The notes: a model not told the origin generated them from the letters alone. Shown: positions 24,594-34,053, counted from the first letter of the stretch. The stretch is DNA of 64,000 bases from Arcobacter nitrofigilis DSM 7299 (GCF_000092245.1 NC_014166.1:62001-126000); one strand, 5' to 3'. Numbers and translations: made by a program.

Positions 24594-25043
24594 ATGTTTA
24601 CAGAAATTATTAAACCTAGATTTTTAGAAACAGATGCACTAGGGCATATAAATAATAATACTTATGGAGTGTGGTTTGAAGCTGCAAGGGATGAGATATT
24701 TCGTATCTTTATGCCAAAAGCAAACGTAAAAGAATGGAATCTAATCATGGCTCATACTTCATTTGATTTTCTAAAAGAAGTATTTTGGGGTAAAGAAGTT
24801 ATCGTAAAAACTGGTGTTGCAAAACTTGGGAACTCCTCAATAGAGTTGTGTCATGCAGTTTATCAAGATGGGAAATTATGCACAATAGGAAAGTGTATAC
24901 TTATTCATTATGACTTTGAGACAAAACAAGCAGTATCAATACCTGAAAAAATAAGAGCAGAATTAGAAGCTCATCTTTTCACATCACCTTGGATGGGCAC
25001 ACTAGAAGAAGTTGAAGAGTTTGAAAATAGTAATAAGAGTTAA
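24594..25043 (+). CDS. Hotdog-fold acyl-CoA thioesterase
   Basis: A 149-residue 4-hydroxybenzoyl-CoA thioesterase-like protein, probably hydrolysing an acyl-CoA. The opening FLETDALGHINNNTYGVWFEAAR carries the catalytic Asp and the HxNN motif of the YbgC/FadM group. The remaining strands (SIELCHAVYQDGKLCTIGKCILIHYD) complete a single hotdog domain. The substrate is not determined. It stands alone, followed by a near-perfect palindromic terminator shared with the converging LysE gene. Confidence 0.88.
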   Translation: MFTEIIKPRFLETDALGHINNNTYGVWFEAARDEIFRIFMPKANVKEWNLIMAHTSFDFLKEVFWGKEVIVKTGVAKLGNSSIELCHAVYQDGKLCTIGKCILIHYDFETKQAVSIPEKIRAELEAHLFTSPWMGTLEEVEEFENSNKS

Positions 25044-25055
25044 ACTCTTATTACT
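25029..25055. terminator. Bidirectional palindromic terminator
   Basis: AGTAATAAGAGTT (25029-25041) and AACTCTTATTACT (25043-25055) are 13-base perfect arms with one central base. It covers the stop codons of the converging thioesterase and LysE-family genes. Confidence 0.65.
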
Positions 25056-25668
25056 AAGACTCAATTATCACAGGGAGAATTGATACAACTAAAAGTATCG
25101 CCATGATAAGATTGAATTTTCTAACATGACTTTCTTCTTTTATAAACCTTTTTAAGGCAACTCCACCCATAGCCCAAACATTACAAGATATTGCACCTGC
25201 AAGTAAAAATAAAAAAGCTATAATAACTACTTGAGCTATACTATTCTCTTTTGAAGTTACAAAAATAGACATTGCAGTCATAGACATAATCCAACCTTTT
25301 GGATTAACCCATTGAAAAAGTGCTGCTTGTATAAAAGTAAAAGGCTTATGTTTTTCTTTTATTTTCATATGTCCTTTACTAGAACCTATTTTATATGCCA
25401 TCCAAAAAAGATAAAGTATTCCTATTACTTTAAGTATTTTTAGAACTATTGGAAATCTCTCAAATACAATACCAATACCTAAACCCACAAGTAAAACCAT
25501 TAATCCAAAACCTAAAAATACTCCAAATACATGGGGTAAAGTTCTCTTATATCCAAAGGTAAGTCCAGAAGATAAAAGTAGGACATTATTAGGTCCTGGG
25601 GTTATTGTAGCTGTTAGTGCGAATGTTGCTATAGAAATCAACAGTGAAACTGTGTATAACTCTTCCAT
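25054..25668 (-). CDS. LysE/RhtB-family exporter
   Basis: A 204-residue inner-membrane protein with about six hydrophobic segments and the family signature TPGPNNVLLLSSGLTFGYKR near the N-terminus, plus QWVNPKGWIMSMTAMS in the middle. The family exports amino acids or related small metabolites; the substrate is unknown. It lies directly after the EamA-family gene (no gap), so the two exporters form an operon transcribed away from the AraC/GyrI-like regulator at 26689. Confidence 0.9.
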   Translation of the reverse strand: MEELYTVSLLISIATFALTATITPGPNNVLLLSSGLTFGYKRTLPHVFGVFLGFGLMVLLVGLGIGIVFERFPIVLKILKVIGILYLFWMAYKIGSSKGHMKIKEKHKPFTFIQAALFQWVNPKGWIMSMTAMSIFVTSKENSIAQVVIIAFLFLLAGAISCNVWAMGGVALKRFIKEESHVRKFNLIMAILLVVSILPVIIES

Positions 25669-26550
25669 TTATACTCCTTTGTATTTTTTTAGGGAGATTC
25701 TTTTCCCAAAAGTATTGATTACTAATGCCAATATAATTAACCCTGCTGCCACTATTTTAATAAGTCCAATCTTTTCATCAAAAATAAAATATGACCCAGC
25801 TATTCCAAATATTGGAATAAGCAAACTAAGGGGTGCCACACTTGATACTGGATACTTATGTAAGAGTGTATTCCATATCCAATAACCTAAAAGCGTAGTT
25901 GGATAAACTTGAAACATAATTGAAAAAATAGCCATATTACTAAGATTTTCAAAAAAGTTTGTAAATACAATACCTCCATTTGTTAAAAATGCTAAAACAA
26001 ATAGTGGAATAGGTGAAAATAGACTTGCCCAAACCATAAATGAAAATAGATTTTTAGTACCAGCTTTTTTTATAATGATATTTGTAAAACTAAGTGATAC
26101 AGCAGCAATTAATACAAGTACCGAACCAAGTATTGTCACAGAACCATCAGTAACACTAATAATTAATAAAAGACCAAATAATGATATAGCAAAAGCTATC
26201 TTTTTTGTTATATCAATAGTCTCATCTAATAATATTGCTCCTAAAATCACAGTTAAAAAGGCACTCATTTGAAGTACTAAAGAAGCCATTCCTGCTGACA
26301 TTCCAAAATAGATGCCTAAAGAGACCATTCCCCAAAGTCCTACACCAAAGAGTAAGCCATAAGAAATCAACCATTTTATATGAACCTTTGGTTTTTTTAC
26401 AAAAAATACTAAGGGTAAAGCACATAATAAAAATCTCATACCAGATAAGATAAAAGGATCAAGGGATAAAAGTCCTAGTTTAATTACAGAAAAATTCACA
26501 CCCCAAATGAAAGCAACCAAAACTGCTAATAATAAATCATTTATTTTCAT
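25669..26550 (-). CDS. EamA (DMT)-family transporter
   Basis: A 293-residue protein with ten predicted membrane helices in two five-helix EamA repeats (about 5-130 and 140-285). It shows AFIWGVNFSVIKLGL at the start and LGYWIWNTLLHKYPVSSVAPLSLLIPIFG in the second half. This type includes the O-acetylserine/cysteine exporter and other metabolite exporters; the substrate is unknown. The ATG at 26550 with AGGAG 7 bases upstream is preferred over a TTG one codon earlier. It diverges from the AraC-type regulator gene and is followed by a LysE-family exporter gene, suggesting an efflux operon under that regulator. Confidence 0.9.
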   Translation of the reverse strand: MKINDLLLAVLVAFIWGVNFSVIKLGLLSLDPFILSGMRFLLCALPLVFFVKKPKVHIKWLISYGLLFGVGLWGMVSLGIYFGMSAGMASLVLQMSAFLTVILGAILLDETIDITKKIAFAISLFGLLLIISVTDGSVTILGSVLVLIAAVSLSFTNIIIKKAGTKNLFSFMVWASLFSPIPLFVLAFLTNGGIVFTNFFENLSNMAIFSIMFQVYPTTLLGYWIWNTLLHKYPVSSVAPLSLLIPIFGIAGSYFIFDEKIGLIKIVAAGLIILALVINTFGKRISLKKYKGV

Positions 26551-26688
26551 CAAACTACTCCTTTTAATTTTTGTAAAGAGTTTATCTTTTATATTTTTTT
26601 TATTCTTTACATATATTGGTTATAAAGTTATCTATTTTTGTTCAATATATATACATTATATGTTAAAATTAGAATAATAAGGATAAAT

Positions 26689-27573
26689 ATGCAAAAAAGA
26701 AGTACTTATAACAAAAATGTGCAAATAGCAAATGATGCTATGTATTATATATATGAGTATATCGATACAGATATTAATATTGATGATTTGGCACTAAATT
26801 TTGGTATTAGTAAATTTCATTTGCATAAGCTATTTAAAGAAGTTATGGGCATAAATATATATGAAACCATAAAATCAATACGACTACAAAAAGCCGCAAG
26901 TCTACTTCTTACAAATAGATACTCAACTATAACCCAAATAGCCTCTATGTGTGGGTACTCTTCTCAAACTTCTTTTATACGTGCTTTTAAAGAGAGATTT
27001 CATCAAACTCCAAAAGTATGGAGAAATGGTGGAAGTGAAGAGTATTCAACAAGTATATTAAAAAACTCTTCAATGCTTTTATATGAAGAAAAAGGTTTTG
27101 AAAATATTGAACCAAAGATAATAAAATCAAAGGCTTTAAAAACTTATTATATAAGACAAAGGGGCTATTTAAAAGAAGATGTTGTAAAGATTTGGCAGAA
27201 ACTTCAAGCTTGGGTTTATACAAATAATATAACACAATATGATGAAATAGGAATATATCATGATAACCCAACCATTACTCCCCACAATGAGTGTTTTTAT
27301 GTGGCAGGTATTATTCCAAAGGGTGAAGTTGATTTGTCAAATACAAGTCTTCCTATTTTTTACACTCCAGAGGCCTTATATGCAACCTTTGAAATAAAAG
27401 GAAAAATGGGAGATATTCTTAGGTTTATACAATGGGCATATCAAGAGTGGCTTCCAAAAAGTGGCTTTGAAACAACAACAAATCCTCCTTATGTAATATT
27501 TAAAAAGAATCATTTTCTAAATGAAGATAGATTTTTTGAAGCAACTTATTATTTACCTATACAATATGTGTAA
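26689..27573 (+). CDS. AraC-family regulator with GyrI-like ligand domain
   Basis: A 294-residue transcription factor. Residues 8-110 form the AraC double helix-turn-helix (INIDDLALNFGISKFHLHKLFKEVMG and ITQIASMCGYSSQTSFIRAFKERFHQTPKVWR). Residues about 125-293 form a GyrI/Rob-type effector-binding domain, which binds small hydrophobic or cationic compounds. The start is ATG 26689 with AAGGA upstream; an upstream in-frame ATG at 26638 is less likely. It diverges from the EamA-LysE pair, so control of those exporters is a reasonable inference. A VOC-family gene follows after 18 bases. Confidence 0.9.
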   Translation: MQKRSTYNKNVQIANDAMYYIYEYIDTDINIDDLALNFGISKFHLHKLFKEVMGINIYETIKSIRLQKAASLLLTNRYSTITQIASMCGYSSQTSFIRAFKERFHQTPKVWRNGGSEEYSTSILKNSSMLLYEEKGFENIEPKIIKSKALKTYYIRQRGYLKEDVVKIWQKLQAWVYTNNITQYDEIGIYHDNPTITPHNECFYVAGIIPKGEVDLSNTSLPIFYTPEALYATFEIKGKMGDILRFIQWAYQEWLPKSGFETTTNPPYVIFKKNHFLNEDRFFEATYYLPIQYV

Positions 27574-27591
27574 AATTTGTTATAATTTTTT

Positions 27592-27972
27592 ATGATAAAA
27601 ATAAACCACTTAGACCATCTTGTACTAACTGTTAAAAATATAGATGCTACCGTAGAGTTTTATACTCAAATTTTAGGTATGGAAAAAGAAGTTTTCAAAG
27701 GCTCACGAATTGCTTTAAAATATGGTAACCAGAAAATAAATCTACATGAATTAGGAAAAGAATTTGAACCTAAAGCCTTCAATGTAAAAGAGGGAAGTGC
27801 TGATTTATGCTTCATTGTAGATACTCCTGTAAAAGAAGTAAAAGAGTTTTTAGAATCAAAAAATATAGAAATCATAGAAGGAATAGTTCCAAGAACTGGT
27901 GCAAGGGGACCTATTGAATCTGTTTATATAAGAGATCCAGATATGAACTTAATAGAGTTATCTAATTATTAG
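27592..27972 (+). CDS. VOC (glyoxalase/bleomycin-resistance) family protein
   Basis: A 126-residue single vicinal-oxygen-chelate domain with the two beta-alpha-beta-beta-beta repeats: INHLDHLVLTVKNIDATVEFY, with metal-ligand His6, and at the C-terminus PIESVYIRDPDMNLIELSNY with the ligand Glu. The family covers dioxygenases, glyoxalases, fosfomycin resistance enzymes and binding proteins, so the reaction is open; the sequence is closest in feel to virulence/dioxygenase-type VOC proteins. It is probably co-transcribed with the AraC/GyrI-like regulator. Its last four bases overlap the convergent cytochrome gene. Confidence 0.88.
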   Translation: MIKINHLDHLVLTVKNIDATVEFYTQILGMEKEVFKGSRIALKYGNQKINLHELGKEFEPKAFNVKEGSADLCFIVDTPVKEVKEFLESKNIEIIEGIVPRTGARGPIESVYIRDPDMNLIELSNY

Positions 27973-28451
27973 AATTTGGTTTCATCATGATAAAACTCAT
28001 TTACATCATTGAAGCCTTCTAAGAAATAAAGGAAAAAGTTCACATCTTCAATTTCCTCTAAAGATATTTTTCCTTTTTGGCTTGGCATTGTATCAAAGTG
28101 TTTTATTACACCTTCTAGACAAATAGTTTTTGATTTATCTGGATAATATAAATAATCTTTTAGAAAATCAGCTGTTTCTTCTAAGTGAAATCCAATATCT
28201 TCCATACTTCCAATTTGATGTTTTAGTCTATAAGATATCTCATTTCCTGTTGGAGCTTTAAGATTTAAGAGTTTATTATTTTCTTCAAAAAAGTTTTTCA
28301 TTAATAGTTGAATATCCATAGATTTGACATGACAATTGTTACATTTTTGTTCAAAAATCTCTTCACCTTGAAGGTATCTTTGTTTATCAAACTCATCAGG
28401 TAAAGCATAAATAAAATTTAATATTATAAGTAAAAGAGTTAATATTCGCAT
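27969..28451 (-). CDS. Periplasmic c-type cytochrome
   Basis: A 160-residue secreted monohaem cytochrome. A signal peptide (1-16, MRILTLLLIILNFIYA) precedes a haem-binding CNNCH (Cys37, Cys40, His41). A distal Met in FDTMPSQKG is the likely sixth ligand, and ISLEEIEDVNFFLYFLEG forms the last helix of the cytochrome fold. The middle part (45-115) is longer than in small class I cytochromes. It may be a periplasmic electron carrier; its partner enzyme is not encoded nearby. Confidence 0.85.
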   Translation of the reverse strand: MRILTLLLIILNFIYALPDEFDKQRYLQGEEIFEQKCNNCHVKSMDIQLLMKNFFEENNKLLNLKAPTGNEISYRLKHQIGSMEDIGFHLEETADFLKDYLYYPDKSKTICLEGVIKHFDTMPSQKGKISLEEIEDVNFFLYFLEGFNDVNEFYHDETKF

Positions 28452-28634
28452 GAGTACTCCTTCTTGTTATTTATTATAATGAAATTATCTGTAATTGTAA
28501 AATTACAGGTATATAAATAATAAATTAAATATTTTTTATAAGAAATAGTTTATTTTCTTATAAATATTATTATTTTTTGTTGAAAAATATAATTTTTTTA
28601 GATACAATTAAAAGATTTAACTAAAGAGAGTTGC

Positions 28635-29450
28635 ATGAGTATTCTAAAACAAATAATTTTTTTGTCATTTCTTCTAGTAGCAATTATGGTTGCTTGTGTA
28701 TATTTATATATAAATCAAGATAAATTTGGAACAACTACTTTTTATACTCCCTCAATTTCTCAGAAAATAATCATTCCAGAAAAAACAGTTCCTATTCAAG
28801 AAGAAATAGTAGAAGGACCATCTGAAAAAGTTGTACCACCAATAATTGAAGATCAAAAAGATGATGCTGTTATTGATGAAAATACAGATGAAGATCAAAA
28901 AAAGATAGATGATATAGAAAAACCTGACATAGAAAATGCTGATATAATAGTAGATGACAAAAAAGAAGTTGATAATACTAAAAAAGTAGTAATACCTGAA
29001 GATAAAAAAATAGAAGAACTTTCTCATAAAATTCAACCTAAAAATATTCAAGATGATACTATTGAATCTAAAATGGATAAAAATAAAAAAACTCAAGATG
29101 AGATAAATGCAGTTATATCAAAGGATCATATCTTTTTCAAAAGATTAGGTACAGATATAACAGATGAAAGTTATAAAGTTGTAGAACAAATAGCAAAAAT
29201 ATTAAAAAATAATCCAAGTGTAAAGATAGAAATAGGTGGACATACAGATGCGAAAGGAGAAGCTGATGTTAATCAGTGGATATCTTTGCAAAGAGCAAAA
29301 AGTGTAAAAAAAGAGTTAGAAAAGCTTGGAATAGCAGAAGATAGAATTACAGCCGTTGGATATGGGGAATCACAACCTTTAGTTCCTAATGATAAAAACG
29401 GATATTCTTCTGAAAATAGAAGAGTTGAATTTAAAATAATAGAGGAATAA
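28635..29450 (+). CDS. OmpA-domain envelope protein with acidic linker
   Basis: A 271-residue protein with one N-terminal membrane segment (about 6-27) and no cleavage site, a low-complexity Glu/Asp/Lys/Ile-rich periplasmic spacer (about 50-150), and a C-terminal OmpA-type peptidoglycan-binding domain (about 158-271). The last is marked by KIEIGGHTDAKG, NQWISLQRAKSVKKEL and ENRRVEFKI. It probably tethers the inner membrane to peptidoglycan, like PG-anchored stator or envelope proteins. The next gene, two bases later, encodes a membrane-anchored helix-hairpin-helix protein that may act with it. Confidence 0.88.
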   Translation: MSILKQIIFLSFLLVAIMVACVYLYINQDKFGTTTFYTPSISQKIIIPEKTVPIQEEIVEGPSEKVVPPIIEDQKDDAVIDENTDEDQKKIDDIEKPDIENADIIVDDKKEVDNTKKVVIPEDKKIEELSHKIQPKNIQDDTIESKMDKNKKTQDEINAVISKDHIFFKRLGTDITDESYKVVEQIAKILKNNPSVKIEIGGHTDAKGEADVNQWISLQRAKSVKKELEKLGIAEDRITAVGYGESQPLVPNDKNGYSSENRRVEFKIIEE

Positions 29451-29452
29451 GT

Positions 29453-29842
29453 ATGTTGATAATTGCTTCAAAAATAGTTTTTTGGTTAATAGCTGTTGCT
29501 ATAATTGCAATGTATATAGGATTCTTAATTGGGAAACTAAGATACAAAAAAAGACAAGTTTCTTATGAAATAAACCCAATTTTAAGAAAACCAGGAAATA
29601 TATATAATAAACCTTTTATTTTAGGAAATCCAAGACCTACTGGTAAAGATGATTTAAAAGCAATTGAAGGCATTGACCATCAAATGGAAAATAAATTAAA
29701 TGCCCTTGGAATCTTTCATATTGAGCAAATTGCCAAGTGGAGTGAAAAAAATATTGATTGGATAGAAGAGTATTTTTCTATTGATAATAGAGTTTCTGAA
29801 GAACAATGGGTAGAAAAAGCAAAAGTAATCATAAAAAGATAG
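29453..29842 (+). CDS. Membrane-anchored helix-hairpin-helix protein
   Basis: A 129-residue protein with one N-terminal membrane segment (about 5-28) and a soluble C-terminal part containing DDLKAIEGIDHQMENKLNALGI and HIEQIAKWSEKNIDWIEEYF. That is the helix-hairpin-helix unit also found at the end of some respiratory-chain-related and ribosomal proteins (DUF4332-like/NuoE-tail-like). The function is unknown. Located 2 bases after the OmpA-domain gene, so translationally linked to it. The stop overlaps a terminator hairpin. Confidence 0.75.
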   Translation: MLIIASKIVFWLIAVAIIAMYIGFLIGKLRYKKRQVSYEINPILRKPGNIYNKPFILGNPRPTGKDDLKAIEGIDHQMENKLNALGIFHIEQIAKWSEKNIDWIEEYFSIDNRVSEEQWVEKAKVIIKR

Positions 29843-29862
29843 AGTTTATTTCTCTATTTTTT
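29839..29862 (+). terminator. Rho-independent terminator
   Basis: ATAGAG (29839-29844) and CTCTAT (29852-29857) form a stem followed by TTTTTTC. It ends the OmpA-domain operon and faces the convergent phosphatase gene. Confidence 0.6.
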
Positions 29863-30289
29863 CTTTTAGTAAATTTTTAACACAAGTCTCAATCATCTCA
29901 AAAACTTTATCAAAACCTTCAAAACCATCAAAGAAATAAGGATCAGGTACATCTTGACCTTCATATCCAAAATCACCTATTAATAGTGGATTTTGACATC
30001 CTAAATTTTTTAGTGAGGCAATATTTTTAGAGTCAAGCCCTACTATTAAATCAAACTTTTTAAAATCTTCTTTTTGTACTTGTCTAGCTTTATAATTTGA
30101 AATATCAAGACCTTTTATTTTTGCTATTTTTTGAGAATCAAGACAAGGTGCTTCACCTATATGCCAAGAGCCTGTGCCACAAGAATCAACTTCTATCTTA
30201 TAATTATTTTGTTTGGCAAAATCTTTTGCAATAGCTTCTGCAAGTGGTGACCTACAAATATTTCCTAAACATACAAATAAAATCTTCAT
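29846..30289 (-). CDS. Low-molecular-weight protein tyrosine phosphatase
   Basis: A 147-residue cytoplasmic phosphatase. The P-loop VCLGNICRSPLAEAI (Cys7, Arg13) lies at the N-terminus and the general-acid DPYFFDG near residue 115, the standard LMW-PTP layout. Such enzymes act on phosphotyrosine in exopolysaccharide kinases or other regulators; no tyrosine kinase is seen nearby. It is separated by one base from the nitrilase-family gene upstream, forming a three-gene minus-strand operon with it and the phosphomannomutase. Confidence 0.93.
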   Translation of the reverse strand: MKILFVCLGNICRSPLAEAIAKDFAKQNNYKIEVDSCGTGSWHIGEAPCLDSQKIAKIKGLDISNYKARQVQKEDFKKFDLIVGLDSKNIASLKNLGCQNPLLIGDFGYEGQDVPDPYFFDGFEGFDKVFEMIETCVKNLLKEKIEK

Positions 30290-30290
30290 G

Positions 30291-31007
30291 TTATTTTATA
30301 CCCACGTCTAAATATTTTCTCATAAGTTGTATATCTTTTAGGTCAATTAATTTAGAAATAAGTTCTTTGTTATCATCTATAGTTATATCTCCAAAAGGGT
30401 TGATGATAGCTGAACTTTTAGCACAAGATTCATCTGAACTATCACTTGCAATTACAAAGCATTGGTTTGTAATTGCTAAGGCTCTTGTTAGAGTTTCATA
30501 ATTCTCTTTTCGTTTAGCTCCCCACATAGCAGGTATAAGAATAATATCTGCACCTTGAAGTTTTTTCCAATAATCTAAAAATCTAAGTTCAAAACATATG
30601 AGAACACCTACTTTTAAACCCTCAAAGTCAAAAAGTTTTATGTCTTCTTCTCTTCCACTTTCAAAATATTTATTTTCATCATTTATTGCAAAAAGTTTTA
30701 TTTTTGATTGCTTGTGTAGGATTTTACCCTTATGGAAGATATAAAAAGTATTGAAATATTCTTCACACTCTTTATTTGTCATAGTAAGACTTATTGTTCT
30801 ATCTTTTGAAAGCTGGGTTAGTTTATCAATAGCTGTTCTAGCAAACTTTCCTGCTTCTATTATTCGTCCATAAGCATACCCTGTAAGACATAATTCAGGA
30901 GCTAAAATAAAAGAGTCCTTCGGTGTTTGTAAAATAAGTTCTTCAAGGTGGTTTAAATTATCTTGAAAGTTTGTACTAGGTTTAATTTGTAGTGTTACTA
31001 AGTTCAT
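30291..31007 (-). CDS. Nitrilase-superfamily amidohydrolase
   Basis: A 238-residue carbon-nitrogen hydrolase with the Glu-Lys-Cys triad: Glu38 (ILAPELCLTGYAYG), Lys102 (KQSKIKLF) and Cys138 (VGVLICFELRF). It hydrolyses an amide or nitrile such as omega-amidase or carbamoyl-type substrates; the exact substrate is unknown. The product ends ISKLIDLKDIQLMRKYLDVG. Its start overlaps the 3' end of the phosphomannomutase gene by 26 bases, and one base separates it from the phosphatase gene. Confidence 0.9.
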   Translation of the reverse strand: MNLVTLQIKPSTNFQDNLNHLEELILQTPKDSFILAPELCLTGYAYGRIIEAGKFARTAIDKLTQLSKDRTISLTMTNKECEEYFNTFYIFHKGKILHKQSKIKLFAINDENKYFESGREEDIKLFDFEGLKVGVLICFELRFLDYWKKLQGADIILIPAMWGAKRKENYETLTRALAITNQCFVIASDSSDESCAKSSAIINPFGDITIDDNKELISKLIDLKDIQLMRKYLDVGIK

Positions 31008-32382
31008 TTTTACTTCTTAAAATTAATTCATTTATTTTGTTTTCATAAAGCTTTGCAACTTCAAGGTCTGTTGACTCAAATCTAGTCACAAGTACTGGCG
31101 TCGTATTTGAAGCTCTTACCAAGCCCCAACCTTGTTCAAAGACAATTCTCACTCCATCTACCTCTATGATATCTAAGATTTTAGGAAAGTCATCTCCTAC
31201 GGTGATTAGATTCTTTTTAATTTGGTGCATTAAAAGAAATTTTTCTTCTTCTGTTGTCTCTACTTTTATCTCTTCTGTTGAATATACCTTTGGTAATGAG
31301 TCTATCTCTTTATCTATATCCATGCCATTAAAAATAAGTTCTAAAAGTCTAAATGTAGCATAAATAGCATCATCAAAACCATAATATCTATCATTAAAAA
31401 AGATGTGTCCTGATACTTCTGCTGCCATATCTGCATTTAACTCTTTTAATTTTACTTTTAAGTTTGAATGACCTGTTTTATACATAACAGCAGTGCCATT
31501 TTCATTGATTCTATCATACATGATTTGAGTACATTTTACTTCACCAATGATTACTGGGTTTTTCATAGTTTTTGCAAAAAGTAATGCCATAATATCGCCT
31601 TTTACATTATGATTTTTAGTCAAAAATGCGATCCTATCAGCATCTCCATCATAAGCAAAACCATATTCATAGTCACCTTTTAATTTTTCAATAACATCTT
31701 TTAGGTTTTTTTCTTCACTTGGATCTGGATGGTGATTTGGAAAAGTTCCATCTGGTTCACAATATAGTGCATCATAATTTAGTTCTAAGGCATCTAAAAT
31801 ATCCGTTAAAACAGTATCCGCAACTCCATTCCCACAATCAATAATAAGCTTTTGTTTCATACCTTTTAGGTGGGCAAATTCTGTTATCATATAGTTCTTA
31901 TATAAACTTTTTACATCTATTTCTTTATAAGTTTCATTATCTTTAATGTTCATATTTTGATTATTAATAATCTCTTCACCCATAGCGTAAATATCATCAC
32001 CAAAAAATGGTGCATTGTTAATAGTTATTTTAAAGCCATTATAAGGACTTGGATTGTGGCTACCTGTTATCATAACTGAGGCATTTGGCTTTTCCCCATC
32101 AAACTCTTGAAAAGAAGCAAAATAATTAACTCCTGTTGCAACCATTCCCATACCTAAAACTTTGCAACCAGCTTTGTTAAATCCAGAGGTTAAATAATTA
32201 AATAGTTCAGGAGAATGAATTCTTGCATCATATCCAATTACCACAACTGGTTCTTGCACATTTGTTCTTTTTATAGCTTCTAAGCCCAAATAGTAACCTA
32301 TGAGTTTTGAACTTTGTTCATTTAGTTCATTTCCTACAATTCCTCTAATATCATACTCTCTAAAAATACTTTTATTTATCAT
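30982..32382 (-). CDS. Phosphomannomutase/phosphoglucomutase
   Basis: A 466-residue alpha-D-phosphohexomutase that interconverts hexose-1- and 6-phosphates for polysaccharide precursor synthesis (AlgC/ManB type). Its motifs are FREYDIRGIVG at the start, the phosphoserine loop VMITGSHNPSPYNGFK (Ser108), the metal loop YDGDADRIAF near 245, the sugar-binding region AEVSGHIFFNDRYYG and the phosphate-binding RASNTTPVLVTRFE at the C-terminus. Four expected domains are present. It is the first gene of the operon with the amidohydrolase and phosphatase. Confidence 0.94.
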   Translation of the reverse strand: MINKSIFREYDIRGIVGNELNEQSSKLIGYYLGLEAIKRTNVQEPVVVIGYDARIHSPELFNYLTSGFNKAGCKVLGMGMVATGVNYFASFQEFDGEKPNASVMITGSHNPSPYNGFKITINNAPFFGDDIYAMGEEIINNQNMNIKDNETYKEIDVKSLYKNYMITEFAHLKGMKQKLIIDCGNGVADTVLTDILDALELNYDALYCEPDGTFPNHHPDPSEEKNLKDVIEKLKGDYEYGFAYDGDADRIAFLTKNHNVKGDIMALLFAKTMKNPVIIGEVKCTQIMYDRINENGTAVMYKTGHSNLKVKLKELNADMAAEVSGHIFFNDRYYGFDDAIYATFRLLELIFNGMDIDKEIDSLPKVYSTEEIKVETTEEEKFLLMHQIKKNLITVGDDFPKILDIIEVDGVRIVFEQGWGLVRASNTTPVLVTRFESTDLEVAKLYENKINELILRSKNELSNTTN

Positions 32383-32491
32383 TATCTTCGCTTTTTTTAT
32401 TTTGATTATATCAAAAAAGTATTTATATTACATTTTCTATGGAGAGTATTTGTTAAAGCTAAGAGTAGTTATAATTTAAAAAAGGAATATT

Positions 32492-33121
32492 ATGCTAGAA
32501 CTATCAAATCTTTATATGTTTATACTTGCTTCATTTTTATTATGTTTAGCTCCAGGACCTGATAATATCTATGTTTTAACCCAAGGCATGACAAAAAGTA
32601 AAAAGGCAGCTCTTGTTACAACTTTAGGTTTATGTACCGGACTTATTATTCATACAAGTGCAGCTGCTTTTGGAATATCTGTTATTTTTAAAACTTCAGA
32701 AATAGCTTTCAATATTGTAAAATTTGCAGGTGCTGCTTACTTATTGTATATTGCTTTTCAATCGTTTAAATATAGAAATACACCCCTTGATTTATCGGTT
32801 CAAAACTCATCGAATGAACTCAAAAAACTCTATATAAAGGGTTTTTTTATGAATGTCTTAAATCCAAAGGTTTCTATATTCTTTTTAGCCTTTTTGCCAC
32901 AATTTGTTAGCCCGCAAAATGGAAGTGTTCCCATACAGATGATAATATTAGGTTTAGTATTTATGGCTTTGACAATTATAGTTTTTTCATCTATTGGAAT
33001 TGCTGGAAATCTTTTAAGTGCAAAGTTAATACAAAAGCCAAGTATCGTAAAGTATATGAATATTATGACTTCATTTGTTTTAGGTGGATTGGCTGTAAAG
33101 TTAGCTTTATCACAAAGGTAG
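32492..33121 (+). CDS. LysE/RhtB-family exporter
   Basis: A 209-residue inner-membrane protein of the amino-acid exporter family, with six hydrophobic segments, LCLAPGPDNIYVLTQGMTKSK at residues 17-37, and NVLNPKVSIFFLAFLPQFV in the middle. A second family member lies at 25054. The substrate is unknown. It stands alone, converging with the degenerate TpsB gene; an imperfect hairpin (33117-33137) between them could terminate either. Confidence 0.9.
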   Translation: MLELSNLYMFILASFLLCLAPGPDNIYVLTQGMTKSKKAALVTTLGLCTGLIIHTSAAAFGISVIFKTSEIAFNIVKFAGAAYLLYIAFQSFKYRNTPLDLSVQNSSNELKKLYIKGFFMNVLNPKVSIFFLAFLPQFVSPQNGSVPIQMIILGLVFMALTIIVFSSIGIAGNLLSAKLIQKPSIVKYMNIMTSFVLGGLAVKLALSQR

Positions 33122-33123
33122 GT

Positions 33124-34053
33124 TTAAAAAACCCACCCACCTTGAAAAAGAACTCTACTGTTTCTATTAGGCTCACTAGTAACAGGAGCACTATTAGCAT
33201 TCCAAGCAACTTGAACTTGACCAAAGAAGTCTTTATATGAAGCATAATATCCAACACCAACATCTTGTAAAGATTTAGCTTCAAAGCCTACATTATTATT
33301 TGCCATAAATGCTCTTCCTCTATCATAGAAGATTCCAACACTACTTGATAAAGCATTTATATCAGGCAATCTATATTTTCCTTCTATATTAAATATATAT
33401 CCATTCTCAGCACTAACTTCACTAGTAGGATATAACTTAACCCCATAAGCTCCCCCAATAGATAAATCTTCACTTCCATCTAGGTTTTTATGTGCTAGGG
33501 CATATTGTAAGTTTAATGAAGTATCTAATGAGATTTTAGAAGTAAAGTTTATACTATGTGATAAATCCAAATTAACTTTAGAATAATTACCATTTGTATT
33601 AGCTCCATTTTCATCATCTACTCTTTTAGCATTATCATCAAAGCTTAACTTCCCATAGGTATAATTAAAACTAACTTTTGAAGTTGATGGAAGATTAAAG
33701 GCTAAATAACTCTTATCATAGTCTAATCCTAAGCTTAAAGATTTAACATCTTTTTTTGTTGTATCATCTTGAGAATTAATTTCATCTTTTAAATTCTTTT
33801 TAGCAATATCTAATGAAGCTTTTAAATTCTCCATTCTTGTTCGTATAATTGGATATGTTAATGTTGCATCTAAAGCTGTAGAGTTACCCTTTGCATCAAG
33901 ACTTGAATATTTATCTCCTAAGGTATAAGTTGTTTTAGAATAACTTAGTTCTCCTCTTAGTCCATTTGACATCAAAGGAGCTGAATATGCTACTCTACCA
34001 TTTTTTAAATCAGTTTTATTACTTAATAAACCGTTTAAAATGTATCTTTCCTT
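33124..34053 (-). pseudogene. Truncated TpsB (two-partner secretion) barrel
   Basis: The open frame encodes only the C-terminal beta-barrel part of a FhaC/ShlB-type outer-membrane transporter. It shows GRVAYSAPLMSNGLRGELSY, then TLGDKYSSLDAKGNS and LTYPIIRTRMENL, which follow the family pattern from mid-barrel. The frame ends with the terminal Phe (GGWVF) expected of an outer-membrane protein. The N-terminal signal peptide, POTRA domains and first strands are missing. The frame is closed by TAA at 34054-34056 and has no good start; the earliest candidates are a TTG/ATG at 33975/33972. Its upstream end overlaps the truncated tpsA in another frame, consistent with a deletion joining the two genes. 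No function is expected. Confidence 0.8.

Noticed and set aside
28752-29096. Minus-strand open frame of 114 codons, rich in Phe, Tyr and Ile
   Set aside because: It is the complement of the low-complexity Glu/Asp/Lys spacer of the OmpA-domain protein; composition is an artefact and no ribosome binding site is present.
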